NCBI GenBank assembly: GCA_003349885.1
Contig: QFXC01000003.1
Span: 1 to 64,000, forward strand
DNA from: an endosymbiont of Galathealinum brachiosum
Lineage (GTDB): Bacteria > Pseudomonadota > Gammaproteobacteria > SZUA-229
Direction of reading: 5' to 3'
DNA length: 64,000 bases
Part shown: piece by piece, positions 40,228 through 48,196 of the stretch
Layout of the letters: every line of letters begins with the position of its first letter
Numbering within the stretch: position 1 is the first letter of the stretch
Notes under the pieces: model-generated
Databases searched by the model: none
The model's input: the letters and a program-made list of their open reading frames with translations, nothing else
Told to the model about the DNA's origin: nothing
Translations under genes and position numbers: made by a program

Positions 40228-41193
40228 ATGGGTATGTTGATAAAAGGTGAGCTAGTTGATAACTGGCTTGAAAAAGAAATAGATGACGGTGAATTTAAAC
40301 GCATGGAATCGACTTTTCGTCATAGCGTGAAAGCGGATGGAAGTTCAGAGTTTGCTGCAGAAGCGGATCGTTATCATTTATATGTCTCTAATGCATGCCC
40401 CTGGGCGCATCGAACCGTAATTTTTAGAAAACTTAAGAAACTCGAGAAGATAATTGGCTTATCAGTTGTGGAAGCTGACATGTTTGATGATGGCTGGACT
40501 TTTGAAAAAAAAGGACAGTATTGCGATGACTTGTATGGTTTCAGGCATATGCATGAAATTTATACCTGTGCAGATAAAGAGTTTACCGGGCAAATAACAG
40601 TGCCTGTTCTATGGGATAAAAAACTGAAAACCATTGTAAATAATGAATCATCAGAAATTATTCGTATGCTGAATAAGGAATTTAATGAATTCACGGATGT
40701 GAAAACAGATTTTTACCCTGCAGAATTACGTGAACGTATTGATGCTATCAATCAGCCTGTTTATGACAATATTAATAACGGGGTATATCGTTGTGGTTTT
40801 GCTACTTCGCAGGAGGCATATGAAAAGGCATTTGATCGTTTATTTAATGAGCTGAATAATGTCGAAAAAATTCTGCAAAAGCAGAGATACCTGACAGGTA
40901 ATGAGATAACAGAAGCCGACTGGCGTTTATTTACAACATTAATTCGGTTTGATGCGGTTTATGTTGGGCACTTTAAATGTAATTTAAAACGTATTGCTGA
41001 CTATCCTGAGTTATCTAATTACCTTAGGGAGCTTTATCAGGTGGAAGGTATAGCAGAGACTGTGGATTTTGAATATATCAAAAGACATTATTATTATAGC
41101 CATACTAGTGTAAACCCGACACAGCTAGTGCCAAAAGGGCCTGAATTAAATTTTACCGAGCCTCACAACAGAGGTGATAAATTCGGAGAATAA
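40228..41193 (+). CDS. yqjG: Glutathionyl-hydroquinone reductase (YqjG/ECM4-type glutathione transferase)
   Basis: The enzyme reduces glutathionyl-hydroquinones with glutathione and releases the free hydroquinone. The 321 residues start with a long N-terminal extension and a thioredoxin-fold domain containing the catalytic CPWAHRT motif (Cys57). The family-specific FYPAELRERIDAINQPVYDNINNGVYRCGFATSQ region and the all-helical C-terminal domain (EADWRLFTTLIRFDAVYVGHFKCN) follow. It is 36 bases after doxX and 2 bases before the pirin gene, supporting a quinone-detoxification unit. Confidence 0.95.
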   Translation: MGMLIKGELVDNWLEKEIDDGEFKRMESTFRHSVKADGSSEFAAEADRYHLYVSNACPWAHRTVIFRKLKKLEKIIGLSVVEADMFDDGWTFEKKGQYCDDLYGFRHMHEIYTCADKEFTGQITVPVLWDKKLKTIVNNESSEIIRMLNKEFNEFTDVKTDFYPAELRERIDAINQPVYDNINNGVYRCGFATSQEAYEKAFDRLFNELNNVEKILQKQRYLTGNEITEADWRLFTTLIRFDAVYVGHFKCNLKRIADYPELSNYLRELYQVEGIAETVDFEYIKRHYYYSHTSVNPTQLVPKGPELNFTEPHNRGDKFGE

Positions 41194-41195
41194 AT

Positions 41196-41924
41196 ATGAC
41201 TGTGAAAATACGTGATGTAACACTTGTGCCAGAAGGTGACGGGGTCGATGTTAAACGCCTTTTTCCTTTAAATGGATTTATGAATTTTGACCCTTTTGTT
41301 TTATGGGATCATTTTGACATCGGTCCGGGGCGTGGATTTCCTGACCATCCTCACCGTGGTTTTGAGGCAATTACCTATATGTTTAAAGGTGGTATGAATC
41401 ATAAAGATAATTTGGGTAATGAATCGTTTGTTATACCCGGTGGGGCGCAACGGTTTACAGCGGGAAAGGGATTGATTCATTCAGAAATGCCGGCAGAAGA
41501 TAACAATAGTAATGGCATCCAGTTATGGATTAACCTGCCTAAGAAATTGAAACAAATTGCCCCCTCTTACCAGCAGGTAAATGAAAGTGAATTCCCTGTG
41601 CTTGAAGTAGAGGGTGGACAGGTGAAAGTTCTGGTGGGTGAAAACTCACCACTTAAATTGAATACAGATGTAATTTACCAGCATGTGACGCTTAAAAATA
41701 AATCGAAATATACAGTAGACATAAAGCCTTCAATGCGGGGAATTATTTACCTGTTAAAGGGTGAGTTAGTTATTGGCAAATATAATCTGAAAGCCGATCA
41801 GGCTATGTTTATTGAAGATCTGTTTGTACTGGATATATCTGTGAAAGAAAATAGTGAATTTATGTTGTGTTTTGGTGTGCCTCATAATGAGCCGATACGT
41901 CAACATGGACCATTTGTTGACTAA
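41196..41924 (+). CDS. Pirin family protein (quercetinase-like, YhaK/YhhW-type)
   Basis: The 242 residues are a bicupin with the pirin metal site His51, His53 (HPHRGFE), His95 and Glu97 (LIHSEMP). Bacterial pirins can oxidise flavonols such as quercetin or act as redox-sensitive regulators. It starts 2 bases after the hydroquinone reductase gene, so it belongs to the same operon. Confidence 0.93.
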   Translation: MTVKIRDVTLVPEGDGVDVKRLFPLNGFMNFDPFVLWDHFDIGPGRGFPDHPHRGFEAITYMFKGGMNHKDNLGNESFVIPGGAQRFTAGKGLIHSEMPAEDNNSNGIQLWINLPKKLKQIAPSYQQVNESEFPVLEVEGGQVKVLVGENSPLKLNTDVIYQHVTLKNKSKYTVDIKPSMRGIIYLLKGELVIGKYNLKADQAMFIEDLFVLDISVKENSEFMLCFGVPHNEPIRQHGPFVD

Positions 41925-41997
41925 AGTAGTCTTTTTTTGAAAAATGAAATTTATTTGTTAATATCATCATTCAAAAATATATTAATAATAAAATTCA

Positions 41998-43080
41998 ATG
42001 AAAAAATTTATATTCATCATTATTTTAACGTTAACAACCAGTTTTATGTTTTCCCGGGATCATGCTTTAGATCATCTGGATCCCGGTATCGGGAAAACAA
42101 TTATTGATACACACGTACATGTGGCCGGCCTGGGTTATGGGGATAGTGGCTGTTTTGTGAATAGCGAAATGCATGATAACTTTCGTTTCCCCGTATATCT
42201 GTGGGCTATGAATGTATCGGAAGAAGAGTTAGTTAAAAAGGGTGATCAGATATTAATAACCAGACTTAGTGAGAGTCTTTCACATTCCAGAAGTGTAAAA
42301 CAGGCTGTCATTCTGGCTATGGATGGTTACGTGGACACCAGTGGTGAAAATGCAGGTAAACTGAATAAAACAAAAACACAGGTTTATGTGCCTAACGAGT
42401 ACATAGCAAAAGAAACATCCCGTTATGATAATTTGTTATTTGGTGCAAGTATTCATCCGGGACGTAAAGATGCGCTGGCGCGTTTAAGAAAAGTAAAACA
42501 ACAGGGAGCGGTACTGGTCAAGTGGATTCCATCCATAATGAATATTGATCCGTCAAATAAGCAATATAAGGAATTTTATGAATTAATGGCGGAGTTAAAA
42601 ATGCCTTTATTAAGTCATGCGGGAATGGAGAAGTCATTCTCTCACGCGGTTGATGAGTATGCCGATCCCGAACGATTAAAATATGCTCTTGAGTTAGGTG
42701 TGACGGTTATCGCTGCCCATATTGCGACAACCGGTGAAAATGAAGGTCAGGATAATTTCAGCAGGATAATACCCATGTTGCATAAGTATCCGAATTTATA
42801 TGCGGATATTTCAAGCTTAACGCAGATTAATAAGTTAAATTACTTATCACGTGCGCTGGAAGATGATGTCATTAAATCAAAAATGATCTATGGTACTGAT
42901 TGGCCATTGCAGTTTTTTCCACTAATGTCGCCCTGGTATCATATCAATCATATAAGCATTAGTGATGCCTTTCATGTGGGTGGAATTCGTAATCAGTGGG
43001 ATCGAGATGTAGCTTTGAAGAAAGCGCTACGAGTGCCTGATGATGTTTTTAAACGCTCAGTTATTGATTTAATAAAGTAG
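41998..43080 (+). CDS. Secreted amidohydrolase-family metal-dependent hydrolase
   Basis: The 360 residues begin with a hydrophobic export signal (MKKFIFIIILTLTTSFMFS). A TIM-barrel hydrolase follows with the first metal site IIDTHVHV (His39, His41), a Lys in AVLVKWIPSIMNID, a histidine in LLSHAGMEKS, HIATTG, and the Asp in IYGTDWPLQ. It belongs to the amidohydrolase_2 group, which includes decarboxylases and lactonases; the substrate is unknown. Export is unusual for this group. It stands alone, 73 bases after the pirin gene. Confidence 0.85.
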   Translation: MKKFIFIIILTLTTSFMFSRDHALDHLDPGIGKTIIDTHVHVAGLGYGDSGCFVNSEMHDNFRFPVYLWAMNVSEEELVKKGDQILITRLSESLSHSRSVKQAVILAMDGYVDTSGENAGKLNKTKTQVYVPNEYIAKETSRYDNLLFGASIHPGRKDALARLRKVKQQGAVLVKWIPSIMNIDPSNKQYKEFYELMAELKMPLLSHAGMEKSFSHAVDEYADPERLKYALELGVTVIAAHIATTGENEGQDNFSRIIPMLHKYPNLYADISSLTQINKLNYLSRALEDDVIKSKMIYGTDWPLQFFPLMSPWYHINHISISDAFHVGGIRNQWDRDVALKKALRVPDDVFKRSVIDLIK

Positions 43081-43116
43081 AGTAAACAACATATACATAT
43101 CGCTTTATTCGTAAAA

Positions 43117-43130
43117 TTGACTTATATCAG
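43117..43130 (+). promoter_or_regulatory. Weak FNR/DNR-like box before the bacteriohemerythrin gene
   Basis: TTGACTTATATCAG matches the TTGAT-N4-ATCAA consensus with two mismatches, about 73 bases before the ATG. The -10 expected for a -41.5 site (TAACCT) is poor. Confidence 0.3.
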
Positions 43131-43196
43131 TTTAACGTACACGAATATTAGTTAACCTTTAAATTCAAACTCAACACAAATCCGAGGCTAAAAATC

Positions 43197-43769
43197 ATGT
43201 CGACTGTTACCAAGGGCATCAGCATGCTGATAATGTCAGTATTGATATTAGGTTTGCTGGTAATGATAGTACTGGGCTTTATGCTTGGTTTTTCTCATCC
43301 ACTACCCTGGATATTAATAGCTGTACTGATTGTTATTCCTATAATTCATGACAAATTAATCGCTACCCGTTTTGTTACCTGGCAGGATTCTTATAGTGTT
43401 GGTATAGATTCTATCGATACTGATCATAAAAAGCTGTTGGGTTTGATTAACCAGTTACAGTCGGCGGCACATTATAAAACAGATGATCAGATGATTGAAG
43501 ATATCCTTAATCAGCTGATTGATTACACCCAGTATCATTTCACTAGAGAAGAGGGATTGATGAAGGAGTGTGACTATCCGGATTTTGATGCTCATAAACA
43601 GCAGCATGAAGATATGATTAAACAGGTAACAAAGTATGTTGATGAGTATCGTGTAGATAAAACACGCACGATTGAAGATGTTGCTGTCTATCTGAAAACC
43701 TGGCTGGTGAATCACATTAACGGTACTGATCAGAAATATACACCTTACATGAAGGGTAAGGTGCAGTAA
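43197..43769 (+). CDS. Membrane-anchored bacteriohemerythrin
   Basis: The 190 residues have two N-terminal hydrophobic helices (about 8-31 and 37-50) and a cytoplasmic bacteriohemerythrin domain. All di-iron ligands are present: His77, His114, Glu118, His133, His137, His173 and Asp178. Such proteins bind O2 or NO reversibly and can deliver O2 to membrane enzymes or sense it. Its place just before the nir cluster suggests a link to denitrification or microaerobic life. Confidence 0.93.
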   Translation: MSTVTKGISMLIMSVLILGLLVMIVLGFMLGFSHPLPWILIAVLIVIPIIHDKLIATRFVTWQDSYSVGIDSIDTDHKKLLGLINQLQSAAHYKTDDQMIEDILNQLIDYTQYHFTREEGLMKECDYPDFDAHKQQHEDMIKQVTKYVDEYRVDKTRTIEDVAVYLKTWLVNHINGTDQKYTPYMKGKVQ

Positions 43770-43779
43770 CTTCAAGGTT

Positions 43780-43848
43780 TCTACTCTGCCAACTTCTTGT
43801 GGTATGGGTTAAGGGGACAGAGCTTAAAAAGCAAGGTCTGTCCCCGAG
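43780..43848. repeat. Palindromic repeat family 1, half copy D
   Basis: The segment CTACTCTGCC...TTCTTGTGGTATGGGTTAAGG matches the reverse complement of half of copy A's core. It is followed by one hairpin arm bounded by GGGGACAGAG and CTGTCCCC, then CGAG. The other half is missing, so this is a solo half element. It lies 11 bases after the bacteriohemerythrin stop codon; the arm has no T-run but may act as a 3' hairpin. Confidence 0.75.
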
Positions 43849-44000
43849 TTTGACTAATTATGCGTTTCTTTCTTTTGCTAGATTCCAACTCAATTTTTCA
43901 CCTGTTTTTATCATTTAATTCCAGCGTTTTAACAATAGTTCCCTCGAAAATCTTGTCATACATCAAAATAAGCTTATTTTCTAAAGTACAATAACCTATC

Positions 44001-44042
44001 TTGACGAAAGTCAAGGTTACAAAAGTGGTAATGGCTTCTACT
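44001..44042 (+). promoter_or_regulatory. nirS promoter with perfect FNR/DNR-type box
   Basis: TTGACGAAAGTCAA (44001-44014) is a perfect palindrome of the DNR/NNR type. TCTACT at 44037-44042 (four of six -10 bases) gives a start site near 44049, so the box is at -41.5. The leader to the nirS ATG would be about 166 bases long and contains a small ORF. Confidence 0.8.
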
Positions 44043-44065
44043 CTATACCACCAGGGAGGTAGTTT

Positions 44066-44173
44066 ATGCAAAGGCCGAGTTACGCTCTGTTTTTGAATGA
44101 ATTACCGACTCAAGTACAACTGAACAGGTGTTATTGGGGTATTCAGGTTAGCGGCATCGACCTGTTTCAATAA
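44066..44173 (+). CDS. Candidate 35-residue leader peptide upstream of nirS
   Basis: An ATG at 44066 follows a strong Shine-Dalgarno (GGGAGG, 44054-44059, spacing 6) and opens a 35-codon frame ending TAA at 44171-44173, 41 bases before nirS. The peptide begins MQRPSYALFLNELP, has one cysteine (RCYWG), no signal peptide and no known motif. It would be the first ORF on the predicted nirS mRNA. Alternative base pairing in its 3' half (AACAGGT 44123-44129 or CAGGT 44144-44148 with ACCTGTT 44160-44166) could make its translation regulatory. Confidence 0.45.
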   Translation: MQRPSYALFLNELPTQVQLNRCYWGIQVSGIDLFQ

Positions 44174-44214
44174 TATCGGCAGAACAACTTTTTATCCATC
44201 AGGAGAGAAGAAAA

Positions 44215-45849
44215 ATGCAACGAAGACTTTTATCAAAATTAATAACTGCAACTGTATTGGCAGCCTCTGCCATTGCGGTAAGCCCTATTGCTGCGGCAAA
44301 GGCTAAGCAGCCAACCATGAGTGAGGCAGATTTTGAAAAAGCTGACTCACTATATTTTCAACGATGCGCTGGTTGTCACGGTGTTTTAAGAAAAGGTGCT
44401 ACAGGCAAAAGCCTGGAACCTAAAAACACATTGAAAAAAGGCCAGAAGCGTTTAGAGAAAATTATTGCGCTGGGTACTGAAGGCGGCATGAATAACTTCG
44501 ACGACATTATGTCGAAGAAAGAAATCAGCATGCTGGCAACGTATATTCAAATTGATCCACCTAAGCCACCAGAAATGTCTTTAGATTTAATGAAGAAACG
44601 CCATAAGGTATTTGTTCAGCCTAAAGATTATCCAAGTAAACCTCAGCATAACCGTAACTGGGAAAACTTCTTCCTTGTTATCGAACGTGATGCAGGTAAG
44701 ATCGCCGTTGTTGATGGTGACAAGCATGAAATCGTAACGCATATCGATACGGGTTACGCAGTACATGTATTGAAAACTGTTGAACATCATGATTTCTTGA
44801 AAGCTAAAAATCCTGGTCGTTTCTGGTACATCATGGGTCGTGATGGTCTGATGACTAAAGTTGACCTTTGGGCGAAGCCTGAGAAGATGAAGGTTGCTTC
44901 AGTACAGGTTGGTTATGATGCACGTGACGTTGCCGTTTCAGGTGATGGTAAGTACGTAATCGGCGGTGTTTACTGGCCACCACATTTCGTTATTCTTGAA
45001 GCTGAAACTATGATGCCTATCAAAGTTGTTTCATCTCGCGGTGTAAACGTTGATGGTAACTATGTTGAAGAATCACGCGTAGCAGCAGTTTATGACACAC
45101 CTATGGCACCTACCTGGATGGTTTCTATGAAGGAACTGGGTCAGATGTGGCAGGTTGATTATTCTGATATCGAGAATCTACGTATCGATAAAATTGATTC
45201 AGCTAAGTTCCTACATGATGGTTTCTTCGATCCAACCGGTCGTTATTTCCAGATTGCAGCGAATGCATCTGACAAGATGGTAATCATTGATACTAAAGAA
45301 CGTAAGTTAGAAGCAATGATCGATGTTGATAAACTTCCACATCCTGGTCCTGGTGCAAACTGGATTGATCCTAAATGTGGTCAGGTATCTGGTACTACTC
45401 ACTTAGGTACTGGTCTGGTAACGGTTTGGGGTAATGATCCTAAGGGCAATAAGAAAGCTGCCTGGAAAGAATGTTACACAGTTGAAACTGATGGCCCTGG
45501 TGTATTCTTAAGAACACATCCTAAGTCTAAGTATGTTTGGGCTGACCAGACTAAAACACCAGAACCTGAAATTCAGCAATCAGTACAGGTTATCGATAAG
45601 AAAACCCGTGAGATTGTTAAAACTATTCAGTTAACTACCAAGAAAGGTTATGCAGCGGTTCACTTTGAATTTAATGCTGACGGATCTGAAGTTTGGGTAT
45701 CAATCTGGAATCGTTCAGATTCTTTGAAACCTAATGGTGAGATCGTTATCTTCGATGCTAAGACGCTTAAGAAGAAAGCTACCATTAAGGGCTTCTATGC
45801 TCCAACTGGTAAGTTCAATGTTTACAATCGTGTTAACCACGTAACGTAA
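44215..45849 (+). CDS. nirS: Cytochrome cd1 nitrite reductase NirS
   Basis: NirS is the periplasmic homodimer that reduces nitrite to NO with haem c and haem d1. The 544 residues start with a signal peptide (MQRRLLSKLITATVLAASAIAVSPIAAA). The cytochrome c domain has CAGCH (Cys51, Cys54, His55). The eight-bladed d1 propeller has the proximal d1 ligand His184 (GYAVH) and the active-site histidines His334 (FLHDG) and His376 (LPHPG). It ends with the typical APTGKFNVYN. AGGAGAG precedes the ATG. A strong hairpin follows the stop codon. Confidence 0.98.
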   Translation: MQRRLLSKLITATVLAASAIAVSPIAAAKAKQPTMSEADFEKADSLYFQRCAGCHGVLRKGATGKSLEPKNTLKKGQKRLEKIIALGTEGGMNNFDDIMSKKEISMLATYIQIDPPKPPEMSLDLMKKRHKVFVQPKDYPSKPQHNRNWENFFLVIERDAGKIAVVDGDKHEIVTHIDTGYAVHVLKTVEHHDFLKAKNPGRFWYIMGRDGLMTKVDLWAKPEKMKVASVQVGYDARDVAVSGDGKYVIGGVYWPPHFVILEAETMMPIKVVSSRGVNVDGNYVEESRVAAVYDTPMAPTWMVSMKELGQMWQVDYSDIENLRIDKIDSAKFLHDGFFDPTGRYFQIAANASDKMVIIDTKERKLEAMIDVDKLPHPGPGANWIDPKCGQVSGTTHLGTGLVTVWGNDPKGNKKAAWKECYTVETDGPGVFLRTHPKSKYVWADQTKTPEPEIQQSVQVIDKKTREIVKTIQLTTKKGYAAVHFEFNADGSEVWVSIWNRSDSLKPNGEIVIFDAKTLKKKATIKGFYAPTGKFNVYNRVNHVT

Positions 45850-45863
45850 AAGCAGTGCTTGAT

Positions 45864-45885
45864 GGGCGGGTAGAGATACCCGCCC
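45864..45885 (+). other. Strong hairpin between nirS and the nirT-like gene
   Basis: GGGCGGGTA (45864-45872) and TACCCGCCC (45877-45885) form a perfect, very GC-rich 9-bp stem with a GAGA tetraloop. Only TCATT follows, so it should stabilise the nirS 3' end or terminate part of the transcripts, favouring nirS over the downstream cofactor genes. Confidence 0.75.
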
Positions 45886-45930
45886 TCATTAAGTTAATAA
45901 TTATAATTACTAATTCTGACGGACATTAAT

Positions 45931-47715
45931 ATGTTTACTCTTTACGGCAAGTTGCTTTCCAGAAAAATCATTATGGGCACCACAGTTGGTGTGGCTTTAT
46001 TCTTTATGATTATCGGTGTTATTTTCTGGGGTGGTTTTAATACAGCAATGGAAGTAACCAATACACTGGATTTCTGTATCTCGTGTCATGAGATGGAAGA
46101 GAATGTTTATCAGGAATATAACAAAACGATTCATTACACAAATAGAGCGGGTGTAAGAGCAACCTGTTCTGATTGTCATGTGCCCCGTCCATGGGTTCAC
46201 AAAGTAGTTCGTAAAATTCAGGCCAGTAATGAAGTGTTACATAAAGCGTTAGGCACCATAGATACACCCGAAAAATTTGATAATAAACGATTATATATGG
46301 CACAAAACGTATGGCGCACAATGAAAGAAACAGATTCTCGAGAATGTCGTAACTGTCATGACTTCTCAACTATGGACCCTGAAAAACAGAAGGGTCGTGC
46401 TAAGAAACAACACATTAATGCGATGAAAGAAGGTAATACCTGTATTGATTGTCATAAAGGTATAGCGCATAAGAGCGTGCATGATCAGATGGATGAAGAC
46501 GAGATGGAAGCGTTAGAAGCGCCAAACCCTGACTTTATCAAGCCAATGCCACCTCAATGGGTTGCTTATTTAGAAAAGAAAAATACAAAGAAAAAACCAG
46601 CAGTAGTTGAAACAGTAGAAGTTGCTGAACCCGTAGCCGTAGCACCAGCAGTAAAAGAAGAAGCGCCTGCCGCACAGGAAAAACCTGCAGCTGCAGCACC
46701 TAAAGCCGCAACACCAGCAGTTACTTCATCTGCAGGTGGAAGCAGTGTGAACTGGTCTGGTGTACCAGCAAGGGAAGTGGTTTTATTCTACCCAGGTCAG
46801 TCTTCAATTGAATGGGTGCTAGGTCGTCAGCATGGTGGTAAGCGAGCCGTTAAGTCGGGTGATCGTTGCTTTGACTGTCATGAAGAAGAGTTAGCTGACA
46901 TGGGCGCGAAGATCGTAGCCGGTGAAAAGAAAATGAAAGTGGGTAAAGACAAAAAACACGGTATGGAGCCCACTGTTATTCCAGGCAAACGAGGTAGTTT
47001 CCCTGTTAAGGTTCAGTCAACTCATGACGGTGAAAACCTGCATATGAGATTTGAATGGGCAGATTCAGAGCATACACCTGCACCGTTTGTTGACGGTGGA
47101 AAAATGGACCCTGACAACAAAGTTAAACTGGCAGTTATGTTTGCAACAGATGAAGTTGAGTATGCAGATAGAGCGGGTTGCTGGGGAACTTGTCATGCAG
47201 ATATACGCAGCATGCCTTTCGAACCTGAGCAATCAGCTGTAGATGCTACATCGCTTAAAAATGCAAAAGACGGTGTAACTAAGTATCTAGCAGAAAGTCG
47301 TACTAAACTTGAGTTTAAAGGCCGTGGCGGAAAATCGTTAGGTGGCTGGGATAAACTTAAAGAAGAAGGCGAGCTTAAAGCAGAGTTTGATGCGGGACAT
47401 TACATGGATATCGTTCGCTATAAAGCGGGAGAGAAAGTATCTGAAAATGGCCATGTATTAACCGAACGTGTGGCACATGATGGTCAGCAGGTTGAGTTTA
47501 CTGCAAACCTTAATGGTGGTACCTGGACAGTTGAAATGACACGTAAACTGAAGTCTGATAAGCCTGGTGATATAAATATGGATACCGGTGCTGTTTATAA
47601 CTTTGGTTTCGCAATACATGATGATTACACAACAGCCCGTTATCATCATGTATCAATCGGATATAAGTTAGGCTTTGATAATGCAGAAGCTGAGATTAAT
47701 GCGGTTAAGAAGTAA
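45931..47715 (+). CDS. NirT/NapC-type multihaem cytochrome fused to an ethylbenzene-dehydrogenase-like haem domain
   Basis: The 594 residues have three parts. An N-terminal membrane anchor (about 13-34) and NapC/NirT module carry four CXXCH sites (49-53, 79-83, 139-143, 171-175); this module takes electrons from quinol. An Ala/Pro/Lys/Glu-rich linker spans about 216-272. The C-terminal periplasmic domain resembles the haem-binding gamma subunit of ethylbenzene/DMSO-type dehydrogenases (EB_dh); it has a fifth site CFDCH (313-317) and an unusual CX3CH-like CWGTCH (417-422). It lies directly behind nirS and probably supplies electrons to NirS, by inference. The fusion is roughly three times the length of simple NirT. 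Confidence 0.85.
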   Translation: MFTLYGKLLSRKIIMGTTVGVALFFMIIGVIFWGGFNTAMEVTNTLDFCISCHEMEENVYQEYNKTIHYTNRAGVRATCSDCHVPRPWVHKVVRKIQASNEVLHKALGTIDTPEKFDNKRLYMAQNVWRTMKETDSRECRNCHDFSTMDPEKQKGRAKKQHINAMKEGNTCIDCHKGIAHKSVHDQMDEDEMEALEAPNPDFIKPMPPQWVAYLEKKNTKKKPAVVETVEVAEPVAVAPAVKEEAPAAQEKPAAAAPKAATPAVTSSAGGSSVNWSGVPAREVVLFYPGQSSIEWVLGRQHGGKRAVKSGDRCFDCHEEELADMGAKIVAGEKKMKVGKDKKHGMEPTVIPGKRGSFPVKVQSTHDGENLHMRFEWADSEHTPAPFVDGGKMDPDNKVKLAVMFATDEVEYADRAGCWGTCHADIRSMPFEPEQSAVDATSLKNAKDGVTKYLAESRTKLEFKGRGGKSLGGWDKLKEEGELKAEFDAGHYMDIVRYKAGEKVSENGHVLTERVAHDGQQVEFTANLNGGTWTVEMTRKLKSDKPGDINMDTGAVYNFGFAIHDDYTTARYHHVSIGYKLGFDNAEAEINAVKK

Positions 47716-47721
47716 AGTTAT

Positions 47722-47816
47722 GTTGTCCTGAATGATAATTAGATCTGGTGTTTTGGCTTACCTGCAAGTAATCACTAATACCGATCAGTCATATTGTTCA
47801 GGATGACAACTTTTTT
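47722..47816 (+). repeat. Degenerate family-2-like palindrome ending in a T-run
   Basis: GTTGTCCTGAATGAT at 47722-47736 and ATTGTTCAGGATGACAAC ending at 47810 are imperfect inverted copies, with inner TAGATCTGGTG/CACTAATA remnants. TTTTTT follows directly at 47811-47816, so the folded RNA may act as a partial terminator between the NirT fusion and the cupredoxin gene. Confidence 0.5.
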
Positions 47817-47842
47817 AAAGGTTATATTTTAAGAGGCTAGAC

Positions 47843-48196
47843 ATGAAATACAGTTTATATGCAATAGAGATGTTTTTAACATTGATGTTAATAATCGGTT
47901 TAGTGTTTGTCTTTCCAATATACCTCTATGCAAAAGATAATGTGGTAACGGTTGAAATCGTTAAGTATAAATTCATGCCACAGGAAATTACAGTTACACC
48001 AGGTACAACGGTGCGTTGGGTTAATAAAGAAAAACGTCAGTATCACAGTGTATGGTTTAAACAGTTAAATGAAGTTGAGCCTGATTACATATTTCCTGAT
48101 GAGTCATACCAGAGAAAATTTGAAACTGCAGGTCTGTTTCCATATAGATGTGGCCCTCATCCTGAAATGACTGGTACTGTGAATGTTAAATTCTAA
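47843..48196 (+). CDS. Membrane-anchored cupredoxin in the nir operon
   Basis: The 117 residues have one N-terminal transmembrane anchor (about 9-29) and a periplasmic plastocyanin/azurin-like domain. The copper ligands are in the order His68 (YHSVWF), Cys103 (YRCGPH), His106 and Met109, as in type 1 copper proteins. AAGAGG lies about 7 bases before the ATG. Its stop overlaps the next gene by 14 bases. Such a protein could pass electrons from the NirT fusion to NirS in place of cytochrome c551 or azurin; this is inference from position. Confidence 0.88.
   Translation: MKYSLYAIEMFLTLMLIIGLVFVFPIYLYAKDNVVTVEIVKYKFMPQEITVTPGTTVRWVNKEKRQYHSVWFKQLNEVEPDYIFPDESYQRKFETAGLFPYRCGPHPEMTGTVNVKF

Noticed and set aside
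43856-44000. Small RNA or tRNA gene before the nirS promoter
   Set aside because: No cloverleaf, terminator or promoter pair could be recognised in this AT-rich stretch.
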